Counted from the stretch's first letter, positions 14,413 through 26,105 are shown. The stretch is 64,000 nt of DNA from Nannobrachium achirus (GCA_963921795.1 OY997639.1:46856169-46920168), one strand, 5' to 3'. The notes: generated by a model not told the origin, from the letters alone. Translations and numbers: made by a program.

Positions 14413-15470
14413 GGCTAAAGCCTCATAATGAGTCTTTAGCTGATCAAATAGCCATCGGATATCCACGTGTCAATGCAACCGCGGTCGGTCCAGTGCAATC
14501 AAGACACACTGGGGCCACAGTGGTTTTGAGAAGCATTGGGGCCGCCACAAGTAGGTCAAGCGTACATTAACTCATTTACTGCCAACCTTGTTTTTCGACT
14601 GATAGCATATTCTGCATCCACTCCAAAGATAGCCGCTTCCACGTAAAGCTTGCGCCCAGCCCCTCTCCCATACACAATCATTATGGCCTTTTTTCTGTTT
14701 AATTACTAAAAAAGGGAAAAGCTGATATTGTTCCGGATAGGTCATCAAAGGTGACCTTCCGGTTACCCTGGAAATAATTGGTCACCAATTATTTCTTATA
14801 AGGTTATTATAAGGTAGCGAACAGCGCCATCCAGTGTCAAAGTAAGGATAGGTCATCAAACTCGTCGGTGGCGGCCTGGAACATAGGCAATAATTTGTCA
14901 AAGTCGTCACGCAGCAGTATATGAGGTATGTTTCTACACAAAACAAGACATAGTATATACTGTCCGTTTGACTGCTGCTCCTCCCAAAACATTACTTCAA
15001 CCGCCCCAGTGATAGACAAACTTGTCACAATGCTGAAATGGATGAGTCTCATGGCAGAGTGTAAGCTAGAGATGTGCTAAGTTCACGTTAACATTAATTG
15101 GGTTGTTTCTCTGAAATTTTACAAACAAAAGAAAGGCTTGCACGCTGAACTTCGCTGTAATAGCTGAGGTTTCCATCTGTTGGGATCTTTGTCAGGTCAA
15201 TGCCGGCTTTATTTTTTCTTTATGCTGTCAGTACTCAGCTTAGCACCTAGATATGGCTGTGTGCGTGTGCGTGCGTGCACACGCGTGCGTGTGTGTGTGT
15301 GTCACACCACAGTTCCACTATTCCTACAACACACACATCTACAGTAGTTTGAACGCAAGAATACAGTGTCGATCAATGTTCAAAGATACAGTTCGAATAT
15401 TGTCACTGCATATACTGTAGTCCTTCACCTCCATCACAGCCTCCATAATTGTGTTTACGTGGTGCATCTG
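14413..15470. other. Non-coding stretch, nothing recognised
   Basis: Unique-looking DNA with a short GT tract near 15259-15301. A 71-residue minus-strand frame at 14837-15052 has no recognisable features. Confidence 0.4.
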
Positions 15471-15474
15471 TAGT

Positions 15475-15552
15475 AGAAGTGAGCAAAGACGAGGTCTGCA
15501 GGTACTTAATCCTCACAGAGAGGACCCGGGTTCGAATCCCGGGCGTTACAAT
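15475..15552 (+). repeat. tRNA-like 3' half (SINE fragment)
   Basis: GACCCGGGTTCGAATCCCGGG at 15524-15544 is a near-perfect T-arm/B-box. No complete cloverleaf can be drawn, and there is no A-box at the right distance upstream. It is read as a SINE or tRNA-pseudogene fragment. Confidence 0.55.
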
Positions 15553-15644
15553 GGTGCCGTGGCCCAGATCGGGTTTCCCCGTGGGAGGAGGTCAAAACGG
15601 GGGTGAGTAGAGTGACTCACTGCCTCAGCCTGATGGCCTCAAAA

Positions 15645-15884
15645 GTCTAGTATCTCCCTCCATCCATATAGGGATGTTCCTTTAGTCTAGTATCTCCCTC
15701 CATCCATATAGGGATGTTCCTTTAGTCTAGTATCTCACTCCATCCATATAGGGAAGTTCCTTTAGTCTAGTATCTCACTCCATCCATATAGGGATGTTCC
15801 TTTAGTCTAGTATCTCACTCCATCCATATAGGGATGTTCCTTTAGTCTAGTATCTCCCTCCATCCATATAGGGATGTTCCTTTA
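15645..15884. repeat. Six exact-period 40-bp tandem repeats
   Basis: The units begin at 15645, 15685, 15725, 15765, 15805 and 15845. Each holds CCATCCATATAGGGATGTTCC, with single-base variation (CCCTCC/CACTCC, GGATG/GGAAG). The array runs directly into the tRNA-like A-box segment: both start GTCTAGT. Confidence 0.95.
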
Positions 15885-15930
15885 GTCTAGTGGTTAAGAT
15901 ATTGGACTTCCATGCGGGAAACCCATGGGC
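15885..15930 (+). repeat. tRNA-like 5' half with A-box (SINE head fragment)
   Basis: GTCTAGTGGTTAAGATATTGG fits a tRNA 5' half with D-arm/A-box, followed by ACTTCCATGCGGGAAACCC resembling an anticodon arm. It lies downstream of the T-arm piece at 15524-15544, so the usual A-box then B-box order is reversed or the two belong to different copies. Confidence 0.5.
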
Positions 15931-15949
15931 ATTTTATTTTTAAATGCCT

Positions 15950-16385
15950 GTATACTAGTAAGACGCCTCAGGGCGACATGCGACCTCGAGGTCACGACAA
16001 TTCTTGGCTATCTGGCCAGTGATGTATATCGGACCAGTTACCCCTATATGGAGCCCCTGGTACCCATATATGGAGATCCATGTACTGTATGTGGACATTA
16101 TGCTGTGAGAGCCCAAACATGCTTACTCAGTTATTTGTTATGTGAACATCCTATGACGTCTATGACACCTGACATTCATACCCATACATGGAGATCCCTG
16201 TATGTAGAACCAGCCACACAGATATGGGCTGTCTTGGCCATCTGTCATGGCCATATATGGATTCTGTTAGTGTGGTATGTGGCCGAAGTGGCCTCCATAT
16301 ATATGCATTCCCATATGAAGTTCTGTTAGATATGGGCTTAATATTGATGACATCAAATACTAATCTGCGATTTACGGTCTCAATT
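15950..16385 (+). repeat. CArG-box repeat family, copy 3
   Basis: Starts TACTAGTAAGACGCCTCAGG like 23541 and contains two exact CCATATATGG (16064-16073, 16251-16260) plus near matches. The block at 16188-16330 is the inverted equivalent of about 45280-45417, where a similar peptide frame appears on the minus strand, so that frame is a repeat and not a gene. Confidence 0.8.
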
Positions 16386-16503
16386 ATATATGTGTGTGTG
16401 TGCGTGTGCGTATGTGTGCGTGCGTGTGTGCGTGCGTGCGTGCCTGCGTGCGTGCCTGCGTACGTGGTGGTGCGTGCGTGCGTGCGTGTGTGTGTTTGCG
16501 TGT
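16386..16503. repeat. (GT)n/(GCGT)n microsatellite
   Basis: Impure GT/GCGT tract. Confidence 0.95.
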
Positions 16504-17030
16504 GGATGGTATCTGGATATTTGTGGATAGGTGGATTGGTTGGGCAGGGTTCAAATGTGGACTGGTGGACAGCGCATGTATTCATATCTCACAGATTTTT
16601 TTCATCCCATATCTCTTTCTCCCTTTCTCTCTCTCAGTTGGTCATTGTTTCCTCTGTGCCAGAGAAGTAAGCATCATGTGGAAATAAACAGAAGTGAAGT
16701 GACTCTTCAGCACCTGTACACTGATTTCCTTCTGTGGAAATATTGAATTGCCTTAAAAGTGTCAGAAGTTCCGATGGTTCAGGTTTTAACTTTTTTTTTT
16801 ACCATTTCCGACAACACTTGAGGGCATAGTAACTTTTCTTACAAGCACTCATGATTTCATGTTGCTTTTGATCAATGAGGGTTGCATCATTCTCTTAACT
16901 TTTCTATTGACTGATGAATTAAAAAAGTGTGAGCTTTGGTGTCTCTTGGTTTAGTTTACATTCTCTCTCTCTCTCTCTCTCTCTCCCCCCCCCCCACCAC
17001 CACTTGAACACACATTCTGGGGTAACTTTC
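16504..17030. other. Non-coding stretch with (CT)n and poly-C
   Basis: CT array followed by poly-C at 16962-16996. Nothing else was recognised. Confidence 0.5.
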
Positions 17031-17033
17031 CCC

Positions 17034-17108
17034 CAAAATAGCTGAGCTACATGCTCAAAACACGTTGCAACGTAATGCTTTCTGAGCTTGTACATCGGCT
17101 ATTTTTGA
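17034..17108. repeat. Decayed palindrome-family copy
   Basis: AAAATAGCTGAGCTACATGC on the left pairs imperfectly with GAGCTTGTACATCGGCTATT on the right. Confidence 0.6.
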
Positions 17109-18495
17109 CAACTTTAGACATTGGGTGTATAGAGGGGAAAAAGCAGCAGGCCAAGTACAAAGCCGACCAGGCTCCTTGCTCATGTGTATATCCTCTCAAG
17201 GACTGCGGAGGTGGATACGGGTTGAAACACACTGCGGTTTCGACATTCACATTCCACCTGTGTTTTGACAACACATTTCACAAGAGGGATCTGAAGCGGT
17301 TTTAAGGTTTCTCTTTTCTCCGTTTGATATCAAACAGTGATCCCCATGCAACGGCAGAACACGCAGCACTCCATGGGACGGATTAAGGCAACATTAAAAG
17401 TAATCCCTGGAGTCAGACGCAGCTTCTCCACCAAAGGGAAGAAACAAAAGGAAATCGGTACTGTACGTCTTTATCGGAGGGCTTTTCAGAAGTTCCCATG
17501 CGTGTCGTGAACATCGATGTACTCCTGTATGAAATGTTTGCTGCGCGCTAATATTAAATAGGTTGACAAGGGTAATAATTATGATTACATGCATGAGTGC
17601 CGGCTGCCTCAGAGCTGAACAAGAGATTAAACAGAGATTACTGTTTGTGTCATGGTTGCGTGCCCTTACAGCCATGGCTTTTCTAAAAAACGTATACGAA
17701 TCCAAATATTGAATCTGGGCCTAACAACTACTAGTAGTGGATAATACGAAATATACATAGAAATGCAATGTGTGACGCATCTCTTGACTTTGAAGCTGGA
17801 CAGCTATTAATGGAAGGAACACATGGGAACACATTGTGGTAATAATGATCAGAAAAGTGAACATTTTTGTTAGTATCCTATGAAAAGTCTTGATTCATAA
17901 GTCCATGCTGACTCTGTCAAACAATGATGAGATACAGTACACATAAGGGCAGTGATAGCTATTACACGTGTAAATTCAAATGGAGTACAAATGTCCCAAG
18001 AACATGGGCAGGAAAGCCATGTACGGCAAGAAAAGAGCTGCAAGAAACTCAACAAAGGCCTACACCAAGTACCACTATGCTCTGATCACAGAAACTACTT
18101 TAACACAAGTTTCCAGACTGAGATATGACACTTCAGTTCTGCTGATTAGCATATAATTCAGGATTATTTCTCTGTATGCTGATGACTGAATGCTCTCTTC
18201 AAAACCCACCGCACCCTTTCCTCTTAACCCCTAACTGATACTGTGCTGACTTTTAACACTGCTCAGTTCAACACCAGCTCATGATGTAACAATCTCCTTA
18301 AATATGTAAAGTATTAGACTTAATAGACCCAGTGGTGTGATTACGGCTTAAATCTAAAACCCCACTCCTGGATATGCAGTTCTACACAGTGATCCATTTT
18401 AAATCATTCCCTTATCCACAGGAACAAGGGGAGGAAAGTTCATGTGTAAATTACAGGAAGTCAATTTGGTGGAAGTTTGTAATAAAAGAGTGCCC

Positions 18496-18497
<2 letters not shown>
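17109..18497. other. Non-coding stretch, nothing recognised
   Basis: Unique-looking DNA. Short frames at 17394-17705 (minus) and 17051-17305 (plus) show no known domain or splice context. Confidence 0.4.

Positions 18498-18574
<77 letters not shown>
18498..18574. repeat. (CT)n microsatellite
   Basis: Nearly pure CT array. Confidence 0.98.
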
Positions 18575-18580
<6 letters not shown>

Positions 18581-18944
18581 TCCAGTTTCTCTATGTTATG
18601 TTGAGATATCAAATCTTCATTAAATAGAGTCAGGCAAGGGAAATGTCACAGGTGTTAAAGGCAATTAGTTTTCCTGGTATATCGGAGTGTTAATCTGAAT
18701 GATGAGTGTGCTGATACGAATACATTCGATAGCAGATATTGCTTTTTATTAAAGATGAAACACCAAATGGATGAATTAAAAAAAAATCCAATGACTACCA
18801 TCCCTGTGTAATTTTGTTGAACCTCTAATGTGTTTTGATTAGATTAAAGCACTGATAGGTTGCCATACACTAATTCTGAAGCGCTGACTTCTAATTGTAG
18901 CACACACACATCCGTTGCCATTTCAGTCAAGAAATTCAAGTCAG

Positions 18945-19115
18945 TGCCCATTGGCTCAGCCTGTTAGTGCACAGACTTTTTTCTCCTTGTGAGGCGTGAG
19001 GACCTGAGTTTGAATCAGACTCCTGGTCTTGTCTCACACGTCTCTCCTCTCTCTGCCCTTGGTTTCCTGTCTCTCTACGCTCTCCTCAGAAATAAAACGT
19101 AAACATGCCAAGAAA
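18945..19115 (+). mobile_element. tRNA-derived SINE copy
   Basis: GCCCATTGGCTCAGCCTGTT at the head (A-box region), then GAGGACCTGAGTTTGAATCA (B-box region). A pyrimidine-rich body with TTTCCTGTCTCTCT follows, then AATAAA near the end. The order fits a tRNA-headed fish SINE. The family name was not assigned. Confidence 0.6.
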
Positions 19116-20585
19116 ATAACGTAAAGAAATACAAGTCAGATGCTAAACCGTAAACAAGCATCCAAAAATAACAATCCAACTTGTTCTCACTGATTTGGCC
19201 AGAGCAGCACAAGACAGATCTCATTATCTCTCTTTGAAAAGCAACCTGAATGTCATTCTCGCAAAAGAGAAACCAAGACGTGCCACTCTGAAAGACTTGA
19301 ATGCTTTTATGTCATGCCTAAACAGAGTAAGGTGAGAGAGGGAGAGACGGAGACAAAGATAGAGCGAGAGACAGAAATGGCAAGGCGGAACAAAACAGAG
19401 TAGCAGAGAAGAGAAGGTGAAAAGCGGAAAAGCATAGCTAATGGTATTGGTATCAGATTTATTCCAAAGAGGCAGCAGCAGAAGGAGGCAGGAAGGCAGG
19501 CTGGCTGATTTTTTCGCCCCGTCTTCCCCTTCCCCTGATTATGAAAGGAGACATGGCGCGAGGTCGAGGGTCAAGCCAAAAGGAGACAGCATTGTGTAGA
19601 AACTGTCACGCACCGCCACCTATTTTGACATGCACAGGCCCGTTTGTTGTCTGTCGAACATGCAAATTGGCGAACCCCGGCTGTCATATAAAGGCAGGCA
19701 GATATGCGGCGGTCGGGAAAATGAGAGACCACCTGTAACCAAGTGAATGGGGAGTGATGGACAAGCATTCAGTCAGCCCGCTCGTCATTTCCAGGCCCGC
19801 CATTCAGCCATCAGCATCACCCACCTCCTCCACTCCCCCAAAACAGCACCACCATCAATCCCATCCCTGCACACATATACATGTAAAAATCTATTCTTAA
19901 TATTCAGAAGCAGGAAGTGAAGGGAAATAAATATATACGACGGAAGGGGTGGTGGTGGCCGAGGGGGGGGTTTAGTGGTGGTGATTTCAACCTGCTGGCT
20001 CCCTAATAGGATCCTACATGGAGACAGCTGAGGGTCAAACCTGGATAATTAGTTGTCCAGGGAGAAAACATCACTCTTCCACTGGGACTGGACAGGAGCG
20101 GGGTCCTATAGGCTGGCCCTTATACACTCAATCCCAAAGACAGTCCAGGATGTGTCATGTAATCTATGCTGGATTCTTTTGTCTAAACTAGGCTAAATGC
20201 TACGTTGCCGCTAAGTGCCATGCTGAGAGTGACCATACATGGGCCCCGTGGTCGCTCTTCCACTTCTAATTACAAAGAGAGTCTACAGTGTGTCATGTTA
20301 GCTGGAATCTTTTACCAAGACCAAGCTAAGTGTTAAGTTGACCAAATAATTAGCTGTCCACTAGAAGCATCACTCTGCCAGAGAGCCTGGGAAGGCACTC
20401 CCAGTGGTAGACAAATTCTTAGCTTACTGTGTAGAGGTACAGTAGACATATTCTGATGGAATAGATTTACTTAAAATTCCAGGCAAACTTTTACTTTTGC
20501 AGTTTGTTTCCTGCAAACATGGTGTTATTCTATTCTACTTCACTTTGGTTCTGTTATACTTGTAGATCTGTTTATAGAACCCCAG
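19116..20585. other. Non-coding stretch, nothing recognised
   Basis: Includes GA-rich DNA (19330-19400). A diverged local duplication is possible near 20130-20170 and 20270-20300 (AGTCTACAGTGTGTCATGTT type). No gene seen. Confidence 0.4.
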
Positions 20586-20586
20586 T

Positions 20587-20728
20587 TAAGCCTGATTCCT
20601 ACTTTGTTGTATGACAATGTCTCTGTCGATCTACAAGCTCATAATGTGTCGCAATGCGATGAGTTGAGTTTGTAGTTTCAGCAGTGGGACATCATATCCT
20701 TGTACGATGGAGTATAATTTTAAAGGCA
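20587..20728. repeat. Decayed foldback element of the palindrome family
   Basis: TAAGCCTGATTCCTACTTTG at the left resembles the outer arm of 13348-13505. The core GATCTACAAGCTCATAATG pairs loosely with GAGTTGAGTTTGTAG. Confidence 0.5.
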
Positions 20729-20749
20729 TTAAAGCTGTCCGACCCAGAG

Positions 20750-21072
20750 ACTAAGCTGAACAATCCCTGCAATGTGTCTGAAAATGTCCAGAATACTTGA
20801 ACATGAATGGGAGAGTGACCCCATTTTCTCCCAGTGCCTGAAAACTTTTACTCATTGAAGTTACAGTACAAGGCTTTGGGCGGGACACCGTCTGTATGAA
20901 GCTAAATGAAACACAAGTACAGAAGTTGAACTCCTGTGGAGCCCCATATGAAGCCCACGGATCAGTCGATTGGGGTGTGTGCGTGCGTGCGTGCGTGTCT
21001 GTGTGTGTGCATGTGCATGTGCGTGTAACCATCTCGGGGGGCAGTCATCTGAACGGTTACATGTAAATGTAA
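20750..21072 (+). repeat. Dispersed repeat X, uninterrupted copy
   Basis: Closely matches 25478-26105 (shared: GGGAGAGTGACC region, CAAGGCTTTGGG, GACACCGTCTGTATGAAGCT, ATCAGTCGATTG). Here CTTTGGGCGGGACACC is intact, which gives the empty site for the LINE piece inserted at 25611-25954. Confidence 0.8.
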
Positions 21073-21468
21073 CTCTGAGCCAGTAAATGAGACTCCTCCA
21101 AAGCCTTGAAGCTGTTTTGCTTCTTCTCAATTTGGCCAACACCTTGTGCCATCCAACCCTGCCAGTCAAATCTCCCAGGTTGCTAATTAATTATCACCTA
21201 GGCTAGCTAACACACGCACGCACACACTCACATAGACATCACTTCCCATCTCAGTTGCTCTAGCACCACTTAATGTATGTGGCATGTGGTTTTATCTCAT
21301 TTACTGTGGGACATTTTGAAGAGAGAAATTAAAAATAATCATTTTATTCCCCAAAGACTCAATTCAGTACTCAGCTACTAAGAACGAAAGGGTCAGGGTG
21401 GGAGACAGTATTCCTTTCCTATCCCAGTCAATTTAAGCTATAAGTCATTACCCGTGTAGGCATAAGCT
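21073..21468. other. Non-coding stretch, nothing recognised
   Basis: No gene or repeat recognised apart from a short CA-rich tract near 21211-21232. Confidence 0.4.
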
Positions 21469-22348
21469 ACCGTAAATTCTCTTATAGGAACCCGGGCTAT
21501 TATTTGTCTCAAGAGTAGCGGGCACCAGGCTCTTGTTGGAAGCAGGACAGTATAAGAGACAAGGCTTTTATTCCTATTTCTCAAAAATATCAGAATGATT
21601 CAGATCAGATTTTTTTATTAGATACCGTATTTTTGGAAAAAAATATAAATATTATATATTATATATTAGGTTATTTATAAAGAAAAGCGTTTTTATTGGA
21701 AAATCATCATAGAAAGGCTCATACAGAGATAACATTCTGCTGTATTGTATTGCATTAACCAATTCATACTGAAAATCAGCTCCTCATAATGTGTATCAGA
21801 ATAGAATACAGTCCACACAGCATACTGCTGGGGAATAAAAAACACTACATTTCCCATCAAGCTCAGCGGCTCGTTTCGTCATTCAGATGCGACTCTCCCT
21901 GGTAAACAGGAACCACAGGATACTAGCATGGATACTAGTATAGCCGCATTAGCTTCATTGAGCTTCATTTACTGTTTGGATTAAACTTCCACGCTAAAGA
22001 TCTCATGTGCGGGCGACGGCCGTCATCGCGAGGACTACGCACACGCACGCGCCCCGGTAAGTTGCCAAAGTCATCCGTCTTTGCCAAACGGAACGTGAAA
22101 TGAGCGGCGTCCAAATATCGCTGCGCAGTTTGTAGACAGTGTACGGTAAATCACCGTAACAGCTGGCTTGGGATGTGAGTGACAGTCAGACAGAGTGGAG
22201 AAAGGTACTCCTGAATGATACGTAACGTAAAAAAAAGAGGAAAAAGGAGGCTCTTATTGGAGCGTCGGCTCTTAATTACTTAATTCAATTGCGCACCCGG
22301 AAATTAAAGCAGGTCCGGTTCTTTATTAAATATAGGATATTATTAGAG
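21469..22348. mobile_element. Probable TA-flanked TIR element (~880 bp)
   Basis: The left end TACCGTAAATTCTC is mirrored by AGCATTTACGGTA at the right, and ATAGGAACCCGGGCTATTA is roughly mirrored by CGGTTCTTTATTAAATATA. TA at both outer edges would fit a mariner-like target duplication. No transposase frame. Confidence 0.5.
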
Positions 22349-23540
22349 CATTTACGGTAATCACTGCTGTACAATGTTGTCAGTTCAGCAAGCGCAACAT
22401 TTTTCTTTAGCCAAATGATCCATTAATATTGAGGGATTAGCTTTTCCTTTCTGTAATGATATAGGCTAGGAACTGACTTTATTATATGATTTAGTCCAGT
22501 CAAATGTATTCAAATGCCACCTTTATTACCCTGGAGGTGCTTTGCATAAACTGAATAAATCCAGCGGCTACTCTGCAAGAGTCAAACATATCAAAGGTTT
22601 CCTGTCTTTGAAGTGAGGATAGTCTCTAATTCCAAAACAGATTTTCATGATAAATAAATGCATTATTTATGGATTCTGGGGGCAGTGGTAAAAGAAGCAC
22701 AAGAAGAACAGGGGGAGGGGGGGGGGGGCTTGGGATAAAAATGCATGAAAACATTTTATGCCACGAAAATGTCAAGAGACGCGAAATGACACAGAGTGGC
22801 GCCTGCCGACCAACTGGCAAACAAACTGATTAACATATTCACATTGGAGCATAATGTTGTGCTCATTTGCTTACATCAGAATAATACACCATGCTCAACT
22901 CATGTCATAAAAGTCTGGAAATATGTTGGTGACAATGATGACGTTCAGAAACGTTTCAATTATTTAATTTCTGACAATCATACTGACAATGTGACACCCA
23001 GAACAACTGGCAAGCAGCTTGACTGCTAACTACCCTGAGGACATTTATTAAAGAAAACATGCCAACCCTAGCCTACAGCACCAGCTCATATATTTATACT
23101 GAACATTATGCTTGTTTTGCAAGAATAGCAGACCCAAAATCAGTGATTGTTTGTCAACTATAAATTAAAGAAAAAAATATGTTTTTCACACTTTTAGAGC
23201 TCATCTGTGGTAATCATATGGGCATTACTAACACTAGATGCCAAAAAAAGAGGAACAATATGTATTTTTATATTTAAAGTCTATAAAAAGCTAAATTTGA
23301 ATTGTTTCCCGTGAACAAAAACGTGCTGCATGACGACGCAGCAAAACCCTATTTAATATACATGAACCTTGATTACATTCACCTGTTTGATTCCCATTGC
23401 TGTGCATTCCTTCAAACACATTGAGCTACTCCGTTTTGAATGTCATTCGGGATGACGTCCAGACTGCGTGTATATTAGTCATCGTAAACTTAATGAACAC
23501 AATAGAATATGTATCTGAAAACATTATAGGTTAGAATAAC
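22349..23540. other. Non-coding stretch, nothing recognised
   Basis: Contains a poly-G run near 22711-22728. No gene seen. Confidence 0.4.
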
Positions 23541-24245
23541 TAGTAAGACGCATCAGGGCGACATTGGCTATCTGGCCAGTGATATATATTGGACCAATCT
23601 CAACAGTGCCTGTTGAGATTGGCAGAACATGCCCGGGCATTACCAAATATGGGCATTCCCAGATATGCCCTTAAAATTGATGACATCGGGACAGGGATCT
23701 CCATATATGGGCATAGAACGGACAAGGACGTAATTAATCTGCAAGTGTGATCTGGGAATGCCCATATATGGGAATGTCATAACATGCCCATACATGGGCA
23801 TTCCCAGATATGCCCTTAATATTGATGACACTGGGACAGGGATCTCCATATATGGGCATAAAATGGACAAGGATGTAATTCATTAGCAAGTGTGACCTGG
23901 GAATGCCCATATATGGGCATGTTCTGACATCACATTGTTGACTATAATACAGTATGGGCATAAAATATATTGGCATAAAAGGGACATGAATCCAGAGTGT
24001 GAAGTCAGAGCAGCAAACCCATTCTGTTAAGAGTGGTTCCCCTACATCAATGTGACATCAGAGCATGATGTCAGAGTGATGTCACAGTGACAAGGGAACC
24101 GTGAATAGACTGTAGAAATGTGTACTGACTAACTGAAGGAAGGACTGACACAGACAGACAGACAGACAGACAGACAGACGGAGACAAGCTGCGACATTTC
24201 TCATGGTATACTGCGACCTTCGGTCACAATAAGCAACTTGGTAAC
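23541..24245 (+). repeat. CArG-box repeat family, copy 4, with 146-bp tandem duplication
   Basis: Starts ACTAGTAAGACGCATCAGGG. Two tandem blocks of about 146 bp (near 23648-23793 and 23794-23939) each carry two exact CCATATATGG (23701, 23762, 23846, 23907). The right part holds TGATGTCA motifs, a CAGA tetranucleotide run (24151-24179) and an AAGCTGCGACATTTCTCATG end that recurs at about 45930. Confidence 0.85.
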
Positions 24246-24640
24246 AGACACTCTGCACAACTGGACCAGTGGCTGTCTCTCTCTGGCTGCGTCTGCAGAC
24301 TAATGAGGCTACAAACAAAAACATTAGGCATTACGGGAGCGTGTCGTTGTTTCTACATGTCATCTTTTCGACAACCAAACCTAACCCAAACCCTAACCTC
24401 CGTGAGGTGAGGCGCTATCCTGCCGAGGCTCTGTTGTCGAAATGTTGCGTTGTCGAAAGAGCGAGATTTCCCCAGGCATTACGTGCGAGTCAGAATTTAC
24501 CGTCCCATCGCCTGAAGGGCTTGGCTCTTCTGATTGATTCAGAAACACACAGGTTTTCAAAATAAAATTATCAAAAAAGTCATTTCAGTCTGACTTTAAC
24601 AGCAAAGTATGCAATGAGTGTCTGATGTGTCATTGTTTTT
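24246..24640. other. Non-coding stretch, nothing recognised
   Basis: No supported gene. An overlapping frame at 24269-24565 has no domain features. Confidence 0.4.
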
Positions 24641-25080
24641 TTTTTTTTTTTTTGTTTTTTTACATAATTTTTATCCCGCGATTTTTGTAACCTATTTTTT
24701 CACCCAGTGCCAATTGCCTATGTAATCCTGCTCTCCCCTGCCGCGCCTGGGGAGACAACGGACTGACCTCATGCTTCCTTCTATGCATGAGTAGTCCAAG
24801 TTGCTTCTTTTCACCTGACGGGGGATTTCCCCGGTTTGGACGTAGCGTGTGGAAGGAACACGTTATTCCAACCAGTTCCTTTCTCCTCCATCAGGTGCCT
24901 CGGCTGGCCAGGGGGAGGCAGTATAGAGACCAGGATTACTGCATGTTTTTGTGAGGGTAGCTACCCTAGGAGACACGGGGAGAACATGCAAACTCCACAC
25001 AGAAAGGCCCTTTCGCACGCTACGTCCAAACCGGGGAAATCCCCCATGCCAGGACCAACTGCGCCACCTTGCCCCGTGTC
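24641..25080. mobile_element. Dispersed SINE-like repeat in foldback arrangement
   Basis: 24650-24915 matches 43655-43910 (GGGAGACAACGGACTGACCT, ATGCTTCCTTCTATGCATGA). The segment at 24820-24849 is the exact reverse complement of 25016-25045, giving 30-bp arms around about 166 bp. The spacer includes GGGAGAACATGCAAACTCC, a motif widespread in teleost repeats. Confidence 0.7.
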
Positions 25081-25119
25081 ATTGTTTAGACATTCAATGG
25101 AGAGTAAAAATGTATACTG

Positions 25120-25418
25120 CTGTGGTTCTCAAAGACCCCCACAGGTCCTTGAGGGGGTTCTTGGGGGTCCCCAGCAAAAGGAGCAAATATAGCATCAAAA
25201 TTAGTTTAACCTTTTTAACCCTATATACATCAGCTATTTGAAAATAGACAATTGACAGATTTGTTGTTTTTAATTAAAATACTTTAATATTTTGGAAACA
25301 TTTTTACAAGACAAATGTTGTATGGGGGTCCCTGGCACAACATATTTTCACATGGGGGGTCCGAAGCCAAATGCATGTTGTAGGGGTCCTTGACATGAAA
25401 ATGTTTGAGACACCACTG
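25120..25418 (+). mobile_element. hAT-like non-autonomous element (299 bp)
   Basis: Starts CTGTGGTTCTCAAAG, ends TTTGAGACACCACTG, and is flanked by 8-bp repeats GTATACTG and GTGTACTG (one mismatch). Body rich in GGGGTCCCT-type motifs as in 11504-12479. Confidence 0.75.
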
Positions 25419-25477
25419 GTGTACTGCATGCATGACTGTAATGGATTACCTGTGAAGTCATACTTGGGGGCCAGTCT

Positions 25478-26105
25478 GGAGCCGAGTGGAACAATCCATG
25501 CAATGTGTTTCAAACTGTCCAGAATAGTTGAACATGAAAGGGAGAGTGAACCAATTTTCTTCCAATTCCTGAAAACTTTATCATTAAAGATACAGTGCAA
25601 GGCTTTGGGTAGAACAACAGACTCACTCCCTAGCTTCCGCCGTGGACTGAAGACTCACCTCTTCAGACTCCACCTAAACCCATAGCACTACTGTAACACC
25701 CCCCCTTCCCTCATTGACCAGACATGAAGCTACCGGTAGATAGCATTTTTAGGTTTTAGAAGTTTAGAAGTTTTTTTATAGGTGTGGTCTACCTATGTTA
25801 TTGTTTTTCTAGACTGATATTCCTATGCATTTGTTATATTTGTTGTTAATGTACTGACATATTATCTTGCTTATTATAGTGATGTGTATAACCTGCTTAT
25901 TGTAAGTCGCTTTGGACTAAAAAATACTGCTGCTAAATGCCTAAACTGTAAACTGGGTGGGACACCGTCTGTATGAAGCTAAATTAAATGAAGATGAACT
26001 CCTGGAGCCTCCTCCCATGGATCGGTCGATTGATCTTTGTGTGTGTGCGTATGTACGTACGTTTGAGTAACCCACACATTTGAATAGTTACATATAAATG
26101 TACTG
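25478..26105 (+). repeat. Dispersed repeat X, copy interrupted by a LINE 3' end
   Basis: Matches 20750-21072 on both sides of an insertion at 25611-25954. Confidence 0.8.
25611..25954 (+). mobile_element. L2-like LINE 3' end (344 bp), 5'-truncated
   Basis: The first part reads through codons for DSLPSFRRGLKTHLFRLHL, the usual C-terminus of fish non-LTR ORF2 proteins. The last part has TGTAAGTCGCTTTGGACTAA and CTGCTAAATGCCTAAACTGT, the characteristic L2-type 3' tail. A 4-bp GGGT flanks it on both sides (25607-25610, 25955-25958), and repeat X at 20890 shows the empty site. It is a dead 3' fragment. Confidence 0.85.

Noticed and set aside
15524..15544. Possible tRNA gene from a perfect T-arm (also at 35047, 46247 and the minus strand near 43980)
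   Set aside because: No complete cloverleaf or correctly placed A-box plus acceptor stem could be drawn. All fit SINE or fragment contexts better.
15645..15884. Regular 40-bp repeats considered as a CRISPR array
   Set aside because: Head-to-tail units with no spacers, in a vertebrate-type genome.
16188..16670. 160-codon frame starting MEIPVCRTS, with a similar frame on the minus strand at 45061-45417
   Set aside because: Both are the same dispersed CArG-box repeat, and the frames run on into a GT array or unrelated sequence.
25371..25685. 104-codon plus-strand frame as a gene
   Set aside because: It is a join of a hAT-like element, repeat X and the C-terminal end of an L2-like ORF2. Only the last 25 or so codons are protein-derived.
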